Below, piece after piece: positions 28,344 through 38,100 of a DNA stretch of 64,000 bases. Made by a program: the position numbers and the translations under genes. Each line of letters begins with the position of its first letter. Position 1 is the stretch's first letter. Origin of the DNA: J014 sp964486055 (lineage in GTDB: Bacteria; Acidobacteriota; Blastocatellia; Pyrinomonadales; Pyrinomonadaceae); NCBI GenBank assembly GCA_964486055.1, contig CAZALE010000005.1, forward strand, positions 1-64,000, given 5' to 3'. The notes beneath the pieces are model-generated. The model worked only from the letters and a program-made list of their open reading frames with translations, made no database searches and had not been told where the DNA came from.

Positions 28344-30401
28344 ATGAACAAGATCAGAATTTTGCCTGAAAACTTAGTTAATCAGATCGCAGCAGGGGAG
28401 GTTGTAGAAAGGCCGGCTTCGGTGGTAAAGGAGCTTATTGAAAATTCGCTGGATGCTGGAGCTAGGCAAATTCGGGTTGAGGTGGAAAGCGGGGGGAAGA
28501 AATTAATCAAAGTAGCTGATGATGGGTGTGGAATGAGCAAAGACGATGCGGTGCTTGCCTTTGAAAGACATGCAACTTCGAAAATAAGTAAATTAGAGGA
28601 TTTGTCGGCAATCAACACCTTAGGATTTCGTGGTGAGGCTCTCAGTTCTATTGCTTCTGTGGCGCGTGTAGAATTGGTAACAAAACTAGAGGAGGAGTTA
28701 GCCGCTACTCGGGTGCAAGTCGAGGGAGGAAAAATAATAGAGGTCATAAAGGCTGCGAGGCCACGTGGCACTACAGTGCTTGTAAAAGACTTATTTTTCA
28801 ATACTCCGGCGCGACGAAAGTTCATGCGGTCAGAGGCGACTGAAAATTATCATCTCACCGCTGTAGTTCAACATTACGCGCTAGCATACCCTCAGGTTGC
28901 CTTTTTCTTCATTAATAATGGACGAGAGATTTTCAACCTGCCTCCGACGAAAGACTTAAGAGAACGCATTTTCCAAATATTTGGTGCTCAATTAGTTGAG
29001 AATTTGCTTGCAGTTTCTGGAGGGGACGAGTTTTTAGCTCAGATACATGGCTTTGTGTCTGCACCGCATGAGCGACGTTCAACTCGCCAAGATCAGTTTT
29101 TCTTTGTCAATGGTAGATTCGTTCGAGATAAAGTAATTGCAAGTGGAGTAGCCGAGGCTTTTCGCTCTATTTTACCATCTGACGCCTATCCTGTTGTGTT
29201 TTTATTTTTACAGGTGCCGCCTGAGGAAGTAGATGTGAATGTTCATCCGGCAAAGACTGAAGTAAGATTCCGTCGTAAGGAAGCAATACGTGAAGCGATA
29301 ACAGACTCAATAAGACGAGCGTTAAAATCTCATGCGCCCGCAGATGTAAGAATCATCAGAGATGACAGAGTTCAAACATCAGCAGATAATCCACAGTACT
29401 CATTTATGGATAAAAGCAAAAAAATAAGTGCTCTCGAATTTCAGAAATTGATAGACTTCTTTTCCCCTATCCCGTCCTCAGAAGAATCAAAATCGGAGAC
29501 GTCTGTAGCTTCGGATTCTTCATCTGCTCTAGAAAAAGTTGATTTGAGGCATATGCTGGATGATTTTTCTGCTGCATCTCGCACTAGTTTGAGTCAAGAG
29601 CAGGAGGTTGCCGCAAAAAATGAAGGCATGCAGCATGCTGATTTGTCCATTGTTGAAAATGTGTACTCATTTGATTTCGAAAAACAAGCACAGGCTACAC
29701 CTTCGACATTACCAGAACCGGAGATGATCGAACAACAAGTAGCAGAGGATGAATCTAAAGCCGATTTTCCATTGCCGTCCGCTGCAAAATTTCTGAAGGT
29801 GCCAGATCTTGATACGATTAATAAGTCACGTATAAAGCCAATTTATCAAATCAGAGAAAGTTACATCGTTGCTATCGATGAAAAAGGTTTGTTGTTAATT
29901 GATCAGCATGTTGCTCATGAGCGTATATTATTTGATAAATTTCGGAGGGCTGAAGAGATACGAGAAATAAAGACTCAGAATTTGCTCATTCCAGAGACAG
30001 TGGATTTAACCTTGGCTGAGTCCCAGATTTTTGATCAAATTGAGCCAGAGCTGGAAAAACAAGGTTTCCGGATAATGAAGCTATCTGGGCGAACTATCGC
30101 GATAAAAGGCATACCGGCGGATCTTCCTCCTTCCGAAGCTAGAGCTTTATTGATTGAAATCTTAAACTCAGCAAAAGATGGGGAATTTATAAATGCGCCG
30201 GCTGCTTTGAAAGATGAAATAGCCGCAAGGCTTGCATGTCGTGCAGCAGTTAAAGTTAATACCAAGTTAACTGAGGAGCAGATGCAGTGGTTAATTGATA
30301 ATTTGCTTGAAACCTCTTCACCTAACACTTGTCCACATGGAAGACCTATAATTCTCAGATTAAGTATAAAAGACATCGAAAGAGGCTTTCATAGAAAGTG
30401 A
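28344..30401 (+). CDS. mutL: DNA mismatch repair protein MutL (endonuclease type)
   Basis: A 685-residue MutL. The N-terminal GHKL ATPase shows NQIAAGEVVERP, ENSLDAG, DDGCGM, RHATSKI and GFRGEAL. The C-terminal dimer domain has DQHVAHER at about residue 520, close to the metal-binding endonuclease motif DQHA(x)2E, plus ACRAAVK and CPHGRP, the other nuclease-site motifs. This points to a nicking MutL as in species without MutH. The ATG at 28344 is chosen because it gives the family N terminus; an ATG at 28338 and a TTG at 28317 are also in frame. The stop overlaps the glpD start by four bases. Confidence 0.95.
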   Translation: MNKIRILPENLVNQIAAGEVVERPASVVKELIENSLDAGARQIRVEVESGGKKLIKVADDGCGMSKDDAVLAFERHATSKISKLEDLSAINTLGFRGEALSSIASVARVELVTKLEEELAATRVQVEGGKIIEVIKAARPRGTTVLVKDLFFNTPARRKFMRSEATENYHLTAVVQHYALAYPQVAFFFINNGREIFNLPPTKDLRERIFQIFGAQLVENLLAVSGGDEFLAQIHGFVSAPHERRSTRQDQFFFVNGRFVRDKVIASGVAEAFRSILPSDAYPVVFLFLQVPPEEVDVNVHPAKTEVRFRRKEAIREAITDSIRRALKSHAPADVRIIRDDRVQTSADNPQYSFMDKSKKISALEFQKLIDFFSPIPSSEESKSETSVASDSSSALEKVDLRHMLDDFSAASRTSLSQEQEVAAKNEGMQHADLSIVENVYSFDFEKQAQATPSTLPEPEMIEQQVAEDESKADFPLPSAAKFLKVPDLDTINKSRIKPIYQIRESYIVAIDEKGLLLIDQHVAHERILFDKFRRAEEIREIKTQNLLIPETVDLTLAESQIFDQIEPELEKQGFRIMKLSGRTIAIKGIPADLPPSEARALLIEILNSAKDGEFINAPAALKDEIAARLACRAAVKVNTKLTEEQMQWLIDNLLETSSPNTCPHGRPIILRLSIKDIERGFHRK

Positions 30402-31942
30402 ATCGAGAGCAAATGCTTTCCAGGGTTGAGACGGAAAAACTCTGGGACATCATAATAATTGGAGGCGGCTGTAGCGGGGTTGGATGTGCAGTAGATGCAG
30501 CATCCAGAGGGTTTAGGGTCTTATTGTTAGAAGCCTCAGATTTTGGTAAGGGTACATCCTCTCGTTCCACAAAATTGATTCATGGAGGCGTTCGGTACCT
30601 GAAAAGTGGTCAAATAAGCTTAGTCAAGGAAGCGCTCAAAGAGCGAGAGATTTTAATCAGCAATGCTCCTCATGTCATAAGAAATCTTTCATTTTTGGTT
30701 CCATGCAAGAATTTTTTCGAAGTTGCGTTCTACGGTGCTGGGCTGTGCATTTATGATTTACTGGCACTCTCTACGAGATTTAAAAATGTTAGCTTCATTT
30801 CTTATCCCAATTTGATGAGAGAATTTTCGCCTTTAAGATCTAATCAATTCATTGGTGGATGGCTTTATGAAGATGCACAATTTGACGATGCAAGATTATT
30901 GATTAATTTAGTGCGCACGGCTGTTGATAACGGAGCAGTGGTGGTTAATTACTGTAGAGTATTTACTCTGATAAAAAATGCTAATGGGATTGTCGAAGGA
31001 GTGGAATTCGTAGATGAGGAATCCGGTAAGCTGTTCTCAGCGAGAGGAAAGGTTGTTATCAATGCTACCGGTGTTTTTTGCGATCAGATTCGTAGAATGT
31101 CAAATCCTCGATTGGATGATATCGTAATGCCAAGTCAAGGCATTCATCTGGTCCTGAGAAAATCCTTTTGTCCAATCGATTCAGCGATTTTAATACCGAA
31201 AACTCATGATAAAAGAGTAATTTTTTTAATCCCGTGGAATGGCAGGATTCTTGTAGGCACGACAGACACTCCTATTCAAAGAATAGAGATTGAGCCGATG
31301 GCTCTTCATGAGGAAATTCAATATCTTCTCACGACTCTAGAGCAATACCTGAAAAAAGTGCCTGCTACAGAGGATATACTCAGCATGTTTGCAGGAATAA
31401 GGCCATTAGTTAAGCAAGGCGATAAGCACACATCACAGATGTCCCGGGATTTTCTTATTGAAGTAGATAAAAACAAGCTCATCACTTTAACAGGTGGTAA
31501 ATGGACAACTTATCGCCTCATGGCTCATAAAACGATCGACTTTGCAATAAAAATCGGTAATTTGCCATTTAAGGAATCAAGGACCCAACAGCTTAAGATC
31601 CACGGTTGGCAAAATACGAGCTCTATTTATGGCTCCGATATCGATGGTATATCAAAACTCATTAGTTCAGATGACTGTTTGGCTGAAAAATTAAGTAAAG
31701 ACTTGCCTTATACTAAGGCGGAGATAATTTGGGCAGTAAGATATGAAATGGCTAGAAACATAGAGGACGTTTTGTGTAGAAGGACAAGAGCATTGTTTTT
31801 AGATAGCAGAGCGACATTAGAGATAGCTCCAAAGGTTGCAAGATTAATGGCTAAAGAATTGGGTAAAGCAGCTACATGGGAACTAGATCAAATCTCGAAA
31901 TTTCAACAAATAGCTAAAAGATTTTTGGTTCAGAAAATATAG
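30398..31942 (+). CDS. glpD: Aerobic glycerol-3-phosphate dehydrogenase
   Basis: A 514-residue FAD enzyme oxidizing glycerol-3-phosphate to dihydroxyacetone phosphate at the inner membrane and passing electrons to quinone. The FAD-binding GGGCSGVG is at about 22-29, followed by GTSSRSTKLIHGGVRYL, typical of GlpD. FAGIRPLVK and LTGGKWTTYRLMA are further family motifs. The GTG start at 30398 overlaps the mutL stop (GTGA); an ATG at 30413 is an alternative. No glpK or glpF is adjacent. Confidence 0.93.
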   Translation: MNREQMLSRVETEKLWDIIIIGGGCSGVGCAVDAASRGFRVLLLEASDFGKGTSSRSTKLIHGGVRYLKSGQISLVKEALKEREILISNAPHVIRNLSFLVPCKNFFEVAFYGAGLCIYDLLALSTRFKNVSFISYPNLMREFSPLRSNQFIGGWLYEDAQFDDARLLINLVRTAVDNGAVVVNYCRVFTLIKNANGIVEGVEFVDEESGKLFSARGKVVINATGVFCDQIRRMSNPRLDDIVMPSQGIHLVLRKSFCPIDSAILIPKTHDKRVIFLIPWNGRILVGTTDTPIQRIEIEPMALHEEIQYLLTTLEQYLKKVPATEDILSMFAGIRPLVKQGDKHTSQMSRDFLIEVDKNKLITLTGGKWTTYRLMAHKTIDFAIKIGNLPFKESRTQQLKIHGWQNTSSIYGSDIDGISKLISSDDCLAEKLSKDLPYTKAEIIWAVRYEMARNIEDVLCRRTRALFLDSRATLEIAPKVARLMAKELGKAATWELDQISKFQQIAKRFLVQKI

Positions 31943-32004
31943 ACTTTGATTCTCGTTCAGTTTACTACCGCAACCCCCGGTTACCATGTTTCATCAATTG
32001 AATT

Positions 32005-33078
32005 ATGCTCAGAGCAATAATTACCGTTCTTTTAATAAGCTTCATAACGGCAAGCGCACAGGATAAGAAAATGGAGGCTGATGCATCTGAGAGAATCCTT
32101 GTAGAGGAGGTCCAAATTAATTTCTCAGCTACAAACACGACAGGCGAATTTGTGAAAGACGTAAAATTAGATGATTTTGTCATTTTAGAAAATGGCAGAC
32201 TACATCAACCAGTAAGCCTAAGATACTTGCCTGCTAATGTGCTGATTCTGATTGATGTTGGTAGCGACATCTCATATGCAAAAAGGAGAAAAATCTCAGC
32301 TGAAGTAGCTGAAAATCTGATAAGACATTTGCGCAATGAAGACCTAATAGCAGTTATGCAGTACACAGATAAGATTGAAGTTATTTGTAATTGGACCTCA
32401 GATAAAAGTTTGCTGCTCTCGAAAATTAATGAGAATAACCTTGCCTTGGGTAAAAAATCTGCCTTTTATTCAGCATTGATAGAAGCGGTGAAATTTTTTG
32501 AAACAGCTAAAGGCAACAAACACCTGGTGATAATAACAGATGGAGTTGATAGTTTTGATAATAAAGAAACTGAACTCATGGCTATCAGAGCTCTTTTGTC
32601 GTCAGATATTAACGTGCATGTTGTTAGTTGGAGTAAACTTCAGTGCAGAACGATCGAAGAGCTTCTGAAAACCACGCCTAACATAAGGAAAATTGACTTG
32701 CCACCGGGCGCAGAACCACCAGTAAGAGGCGCAACCCCAACTGTATCCATAAAAACAGTAAACCTGGACAGGGAATTAGTAAAAAAAAGAAAAGAAGATA
32801 TCCAGCGTCTTAAGCGAAGTGAGAAACTATTGACAGCGATAAGTGAGGATACAAACGGAGAAATTTTTCTTCCCGACTCAGAGGCAGAAATGATAGAAAA
32901 AATGTCGCAACTAGCACTAAATATTGATTCTCAGTATACTGCAACTTATATTCCTAAAAAATCACTCTCTGAAGCTAAAATTGGTGAAGTTAGACTAATC
33001 GAGGTTTCTTCGAGGCGAACGGGACTTATCATTCAAGGCAAAAGAAAATTAATCATTGGTGAGAATTTAAAACCGTAG
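32005..33078 (+). CDS. Exported VWFA-domain protein (acidobacterial type)
   Basis: A 357-residue protein with a signal peptide (residues 1-18, ending ITASAQ). It has a beta-rich N-terminal region (LVEEVQINFSATNTTGEFV, DVKLDDFVILENG) and then a von Willebrand factor A domain from about residue 78 (VLILIDVGSDIS). This layout matches the VWFA-related family expanded in Acidobacteria. The MIDAS motif, normally DxSxS, reads D84-V-G-S-D88 here, so metal binding may differ. The later VIITDGVDSFDN segment keeps the aspartate. Function is unknown; the family is exported and thought to bind proteins or surfaces. Confidence 0.78.
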   Translation: MLRAIITVLLISFITASAQDKKMEADASERILVEEVQINFSATNTTGEFVKDVKLDDFVILENGRLHQPVSLRYLPANVLILIDVGSDISYAKRRKISAEVAENLIRHLRNEDLIAVMQYTDKIEVICNWTSDKSLLLSKINENNLALGKKSAFYSALIEAVKFFETAKGNKHLVIITDGVDSFDNKETELMAIRALLSSDINVHVVSWSKLQCRTIEELLKTTPNIRKIDLPPGAEPPVRGATPTVSIKTVNLDRELVKKRKEDIQRLKRSEKLLTAISEDTNGEIFLPDSEAEMIEKMSQLALNIDSQYTATYIPKKSLSEAKIGEVRLIEVSSRRTGLIIQGKRKLIIGENLKP

Positions 33079-33354
33079 CCTTATTTTTCCCTGCAAGCAT
33101 GCAAGCGGTAGCAGATAAGAACTATTTTTCACAGGAATTATTTCTATTGACACCAGAGTATCAGGTTTTTTAAGAAGAGTTCTTTTTGCGTACGAGCACG
33201 CCAGATTGTGTGTAGCTTTAGAGAGTTTGAGGACTCATGAATATCTCCATCCAAAATTAAATGACTTCATGTCTCTCTTAGTTCGCGCCATGATCATTAG
33301 CGATTGAGAGAATCTGAATCTACGTGCAATCATGAATAAAGATTATCTCTTCAT
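33079..33354 (+). other. Intergenic region upstream of the peroxide-stress promoter
   Basis: Between the VWFA gene and the PerR-type promoter there is no gene with a usual start and ribosome-binding site. One frame is open from about 33119 to 33307 and reads like protein (for example AYEHARLCVALESL), but it has no ATG/GTG start except near its end. It may be a remnant or chance. Confidence 0.4.
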
Positions 33355-33386
33355 TTGACAAAATATTAGAATTAGAATTATTCTAA
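33355..33386 (+). promoter_or_regulatory. Promoter with overlapping PerR/Fur-type operator
   Basis: A consensus -35 ttgaca (33355-33360) is followed at 18 bases by tattct (33379-33384) as a possible -10. Lying across them is a perfect 7-1-7 palindrome, ttagaat-t-attctaa (33372-33386), in the layout of the PerR box (TTATAATNATTATAA). An extra half-site ttagaat (33366-33372) stands immediately upstream. It precedes a Fur-family regulator and a peroxiredoxin, so autoregulated peroxide-responsive control is likely. The factor binding it is inferred. Confidence 0.8.
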
Positions 33387-33450
33387 TAATTGAATAAGCC
33401 ATGAGTAAGTTTATCATCATAAACAAGCGAGGGCTTATCAAATTTTGCTA

Positions 33451-33849
33451 ATGGGACGACTAGCAGGGAAAAATTTAGGTCTGACTCGTCAGAGAGAAGT
33501 TGTGCTCAGGGTCATAAGGCAAGCAGATCGGCATCTGACGGCAAATGAAGTTTATGATGAGGCTAAGCAGATTTTGCCTACGATAAGTTTCGCAACTGTT
33601 TACAATTCGTTGCGATTCTTGAAAGATGCCGGTTATATTGCTGAGATAAGATTTGGAAATGGAGCGAGTCGCTTCGATAAAAAGATCGATCGGCACGATC
33701 ATGCCTTATGCGTAAAGTGTGGAAAGTTGATAGATATTGAACTAGATTTTCCAGATGACTTTATACAAATAGCATCGAGACTCTCTGGCTTCAGACCTGA
33801 ATCTTTTGAATTTACCTTGCATGGGGTTTGTCCTGAATGCAATGAATAA
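33451..33849 (+). CDS. Fur-family transcriptional regulator, PerR-like
   Basis: A 132-residue Fur-family repressor: winged helix with LTRQREVVLRVI, LTANEVYDEA and ISFATVYNSLRFLKDAG, the metal-site segment DRHDHALCVKCGK, and a second CPEC pair at the end that with CVKC would hold the structural zinc. The neighbours (2-Cys peroxiredoxin, thioredoxin-like protein) and the PerR-type operator argue for peroxide sensing rather than iron. Sequence alone does not separate PerR from Fur with certainty. The ATG at 33451 is used; a TTG at 33445 is the only longer choice and no strong Shine-Dalgarno sequence is visible. Confidence 0.88.
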   Translation: MGRLAGKNLGLTRQREVVLRVIRQADRHLTANEVYDEAKQILPTISFATVYNSLRFLKDAGYIAEIRFGNGASRFDKKIDRHDHALCVKCGKLIDIELDFPDDFIQIASRLSGFRPESFEFTLHGVCPECNE

Positions 33850-33888
33850 TTTTAACTAAAAATATACATGGAGGAATAAATAGAAAAT

Positions 33889-34476
33889 ATGACAGTTGCG
33901 ACATCCAAAGCAGTTGAAGTAAAACCTGAAATTCAGTTGGCTAAAGTTGGAAAACCAGCTCCTGACTTCGATCTCCCTTCTACAAAGAATCTGGAGACTC
34001 TGTCGGAGAACGTTAAACTATCAGATTACAAAGGTAAATGGTTAATTTTGCTATTTTACCCACTTGATTTTACATTTGTTTGTCCGACGGAGTTAACTGC
34101 ATTTTCGGATAGAATCGAGGAGCTTAACGCTGTAGGGGCAGAAGTACTTGGTATCTCAACCGATTCAGTCTTCTCACATCGGGCATGGCTGAAGACACCG
34201 CGTGACCAGAACGGAATTGAAGGTTTGAAATTCCCGCTGGCTTCTGACGTTGGTGGAAGGCTTGCCGCAAAGTACAACATCTTGGTTGAAGAAAAGATGG
34301 TAGCTTTGCGGGGACTTTTCATCATCGATCCAGAGGGAATTCTGAGGTACGCGGTTGTTCATGATTTGAACATTGGACGATCGGTTGATGAAACACTTCG
34401 AGTTCTGCAGGCGTTGCAGACCGGAGGTCTCTGTGGAGCCGACTGGAGACCAGGTCAGGAGACATTAAAAGTCTAA
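33889..34476 (+). CDS. 2-Cys peroxiredoxin (AhpC/TSA family)
   Basis: A 195-residue peroxiredoxin reducing hydrogen peroxide and organic peroxides. The peroxidatic cysteine is C65 in DFTFVCPTELTAF; the resolving cysteine is C182 in GGLCGADWRPGQ, the place of the VCP motif in typical 2-Cys enzymes. FYPLDFTFVCPTE and ISTDSVFSHRAW are AhpC/Prx1 marks. It lies 39 bases after the regulator, in the same operon. A ggagg stands 14 bases upstream of the ATG, slightly far. Reduction probably comes from thioredoxin; no ahpF is present. Confidence 0.94.
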   Translation: MTVATSKAVEVKPEIQLAKVGKPAPDFDLPSTKNLETLSENVKLSDYKGKWLILLFYPLDFTFVCPTELTAFSDRIEELNAVGAEVLGISTDSVFSHRAWLKTPRDQNGIEGLKFPLASDVGGRLAAKYNILVEEKMVALRGLFIIDPEGILRYAVVHDLNIGRSVDETLRVLQALQTGGLCGADWRPGQETLKV

Positions 34477-34481
34477 AACAC

Positions 34482-34536
34482 TTGAGGGTTATATCCACAA
34501 GGTATCGGCAATTAAATCCTTGGGAGTAACCCTCAA
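34482..34536 (+). terminator. Two-tier hairpin after the peroxiredoxin gene
   Basis: ttgagggtta (34482-34491) pairs perfectly with taaccctcaa (34527-34536), with an inner caagg/ccttg pair. It is followed by attttc, a weak T-run. It may be an attenuator that lowers expression of the next gene relative to the peroxiredoxin. Confidence 0.55.
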
Positions 34537-34559
34537 ATTTTCATGTGAGGTAATTGATT

Positions 34560-35039
34560 ATGATGAAATTAGGTGATCCGATGCCTTCGTTGAAAGGTGC
34601 AACCGATTGGCTGAATTTGAGGGATGAACTCAACATTGAAGAATATCTAAAGAATAGCCCTACTTTAATTTATTTCTGGGCTGTAAGTTGTGGAATTTGC
34701 AAGGATAACTTCCCAAAGCTCAGAGAACTGAAGAAAAAATATGAACCCCATGGATTGAGGGTCATTGCTATACATATGCCAAGATATGAGGCAGACACTG
34801 ATATAGAGAGAGTAAAGCAGACTATCAGAGAGTTTGGCATCGATGAAATATGCGCTATTGACAATCTACACAAATTGAGAGAAGCGTTTCGTAACGAACA
34901 AGGATGGGTCCCGGTTTACTATCTCTTCGATTCAGAAGGAAAGCTTAAAACCAGGGCCGCTGGGGAGTATGGGGTGAGTATTTTGAATGGTGCCTTGGAG
35001 AAAATATTTCCGAATGAGGCAAGGCAAATGAGCGCATAG
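34560..35039 (+). CDS. Thioredoxin-like (TlpA/ResA-type) protein
   Basis: A 159-residue thioredoxin-fold protein with the redox pair C-G-I-C in FWAVSCGICKDNFPKL (about residues 38-53) and the conserved VPVYYLFDSEGKL with the cis-proline. TlpA-like proteins usually carry a signal peptide; none is visible, so this one is probably cytoplasmic. It follows the peroxiredoxin and may reduce it or repair oxidized thiols. The ATG at 34560 is chosen over a TTG at 34554; gtgagg lies upstream. Confidence 0.82.
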   Translation: MMKLGDPMPSLKGATDWLNLRDELNIEEYLKNSPTLIYFWAVSCGICKDNFPKLRELKKKYEPHGLRVIAIHMPRYEADTDIERVKQTIREFGIDEICAIDNLHKLREAFRNEQGWVPVYYLFDSEGKLKTRAAGEYGVSILNGALEKIFPNEARQMSA

Positions 35040-35061
35040 TAAAAGGTTTTAGCATTAATAG

Positions 35062-35093
35062 AAAGAGGGCGGCTCTAAGCCGCCTTCTTTATT
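35062..35093 (+). terminator. Terminator between convergent genes
   Basis: aaagagggcggct (35062-35074) pairs with agccgccttcttt (35078-35090) with one G-T pair and a 3-base loop, followed by attt. It closes the peroxide-stress operon and, being nearly symmetric, could serve the convergent subtilase gene too. Confidence 0.85.
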
Positions 35094-35112
35094 TGTTACG
35101 CCCCTCTTAATT

Positions 35113-38100
35113 TTAATAGGCTGATAGAGGGGCAGGAGCTGGCAAATCCGTACTAAGTCCGAATGCCTGAATTTGAATCTGATTATTCGAGCTTTTCAGT
35201 ATGTACCAATTACCGTCTGCTTGGCGGAAGACAGCAATATCAGTTTTTCCATCTCCATCAAAATCGCCTGGTGTCGGTATGTCTGAGCTAAGCCCCCATG
35301 AGATGGCTGAAAAAGTGCCATTGGAACTACGCAAAATATACCAATAACCGTCTGATGGTCGGAAAACGGCAATATCAGCTTTTCCGTCTGCATCATAATC
35401 CGCTGGCAATGGTTTATCACCATTAACTCCGAAGGTTATCACTTTGAGCGTATTAGTTGAGCTTTGGATTATATACCAGACACCATTTGATGGTCTCCAA
35501 ACTGCGATATCAGCTTTACCGTCTCCATCAAAGTCGGCTGCTAGCGGTTTATCTCCATCAGCTCCAAATTGGACAGTTACGAAAGCTCCATCAGAACTTC
35601 GTGTTATGTACCAGAATCCATTAGATGGTCGCCAAACAGCTAGATCAGCTTTTCCATCTCCATCGAAATCAGCTGGAATAGGGGTATCGGATGAAAGTCC
35701 GAAGTTATATGAAGTAAAACCGGCTTGTGATCGTAGTAAATACCATATACCATTTCGATATACAGCAAAATCGGCTTTTCCATCACCGTCGTAGTCGGCT
35801 GTTACTACTTTATCTCCGTTAAGACCGAATTGAGTGCTGCTGAATGAATTATTTTGGCTGGCGAGGTAGTACCATGTTCCGTTAGATGGTCGCCATACTG
35901 AAATATCTGTTCTGCCATCACCGTCAAAATCAGCAACTTGATTACTACGAGTTGCGTTAAATACAACCAGAGCGAAGTGCTGGTCGGTAGGATCAGAGTT
36001 GCCAAGTATGCCGTTTCCATTCAGTGCAGCTGCGGATATCTGAATAGTGAATGGCGTGCCAGCAGCGATACCAGCAGGCAGAAATACATTCTCAACATTA
36101 TTTCGATTGTCGTAAGACCCACCAGTGACAGAAACTCCTCCAGAGAATACATTGCCTTTATATGTTTGACTACCAATAGTCACCGTCAAATCTAAGTCAT
36201 TCACTAGTGCTGGATCGGTTGTGCCAGGTGGATCGGTCCAAACGAGAGTTACTCGGAAGGGCTTACTCGAGTTCGCAACGAAGCCTTTCATCGTATAGAC
36301 TTGCCCTACATCAGTGAATCCAACGCTCTGATCTACGTATCTAATTGGCACACCAGTGTTTAAGACGTTTTTCATATTTATTCTTCCCCATCCCTCTGCT
36401 CCATTTGGTATTGGGGCGCTCGTTCCAACACCATTCATGTCAACGGTACCGTTTATTAGAGCTGCCTTTATGAGAGCCGGAGAAGGATTCTGTCCTGCGT
36501 TAGTATTTTTCCAGTATTCTGTAAATAGGGCTGCAGCCCCGGCAACCTGAGGAGCAGCATGCGAAGTTCCAATGCTCCAGGCATGAATACCATCTGGTAG
36601 AGTTTGACTCACACTACTACCATCTCCAGCAAAACTTCCTGTTATAACAGTGCCGGGTGCAGTTATGTCTGGTTTTATTCTTGTATCAGCTGCAGGCCCA
36701 CGACTTGACGAGCTGTTTAAGTCATCTATGTTATTAGCAGAAGATGAAATCTCAGTGCGGATGTTTTCTGAGTTTGCCACTGCTATAACATTTTTAGCTA
36801 CTTTTGGACGCGTCAATCCTGATGTTCCTGAATTACCTGCAGAAAAAACCCAAAGGATAGGATCTATTGTGCTAGCCGTCGAAGCGTCCTGCGCTAAACT
36901 ATCATAGATCGATGCAAGTGAATCATAAGCATTTCCGTTAGTTCCTGATCCCCAACTATTGTTTGATATAGTTCCTTTTATGCCATTGACTCCAAAGGTT
37001 GAGACAGTGTCATTAGCAGTTTGTTGGTAGCTCCCGGTATAACCAGGTTTCAGGAAAGGAATGTTGATGATATTAGCTTTTGGAGCGACTCCCAAACCGT
37101 AGTTATAGTTTAGTGGATCTAAAATCGATGGAAATGGAGTGCTTCCAGCTATTATGCTGGCATTTATGTGACCATGACCGCCGCTAGCTCCCGCAGTGGC
37201 TCCACTCAAAGCGTTTACGGTATTATTAGCAGTTATGTAATAACCGCCATTACCTGGTATTGAGACACCATCATCAACAACAGATACAGTAACATTTTGC
37301 CCGCTGACTCCAAATTGAACCTGAGGATTATAGCCGGGAGGACTTAGTTGCGTTTGTGATAGGTAATTACCGGCGACTATCTGAGCAGCTCTTTCATCCT
37401 CTGGTTGAGGTGGAATAAAAGCTTCGATTGAGAAGACATCTCTCAGAGTTGCGATTTTTTCAACTTCTGAAAGTGGGACCTCAACCCTTGCATAGTTGAA
37501 GAAATTATTTGGTATCTGAAATGATTCTTCGATTTTTGCAGAGGCTATTGACTCGATCTGCTTCAGAACGGCTCTGAGATCTGCTCTAGAAAATACAGCG
37601 ATTTCAAGTTTAACCCTATCTGAGTTTACCTCAATTGGCGTTATGTTCTCTGGTATTGTAGCTTCTGAACGTGCAAATTGAAGTTGTGCTCGGAGGACTC
37701 TAGAGATTCTATCTTCGGGCAGGTATCTACCCACCCACCTAACTCTGTAATGCTGAGCAATCTTATATATTTGATTGGAATCGGCGTAAACGAAGAAGGC
37801 ATTGTTGGGAACGTACTGGATGATCTGTGTCCCGATGCTTTTTAGATCTTCGAGCCATTTGTCTTGCACTGGTGAGATGAATTGAACGATATAATAATCT
37901 TTCTCTGCAGTGTTGCTCTCTACCAGGTTATGGGTAGGGTCTCGCAAAGGCTCAAACTTAGACCCGGGTAGATGTATCTCTGTTTCGATTTTATTCTTGT
38001 CGACGAATTCAGTCAGTTCATCATCGGCTGAGCTCATGGCAATCACAAACTGACCGTAATCTTCGACGATTAAAGTTCTCGAGCTTAGTTTATCTTTGGC

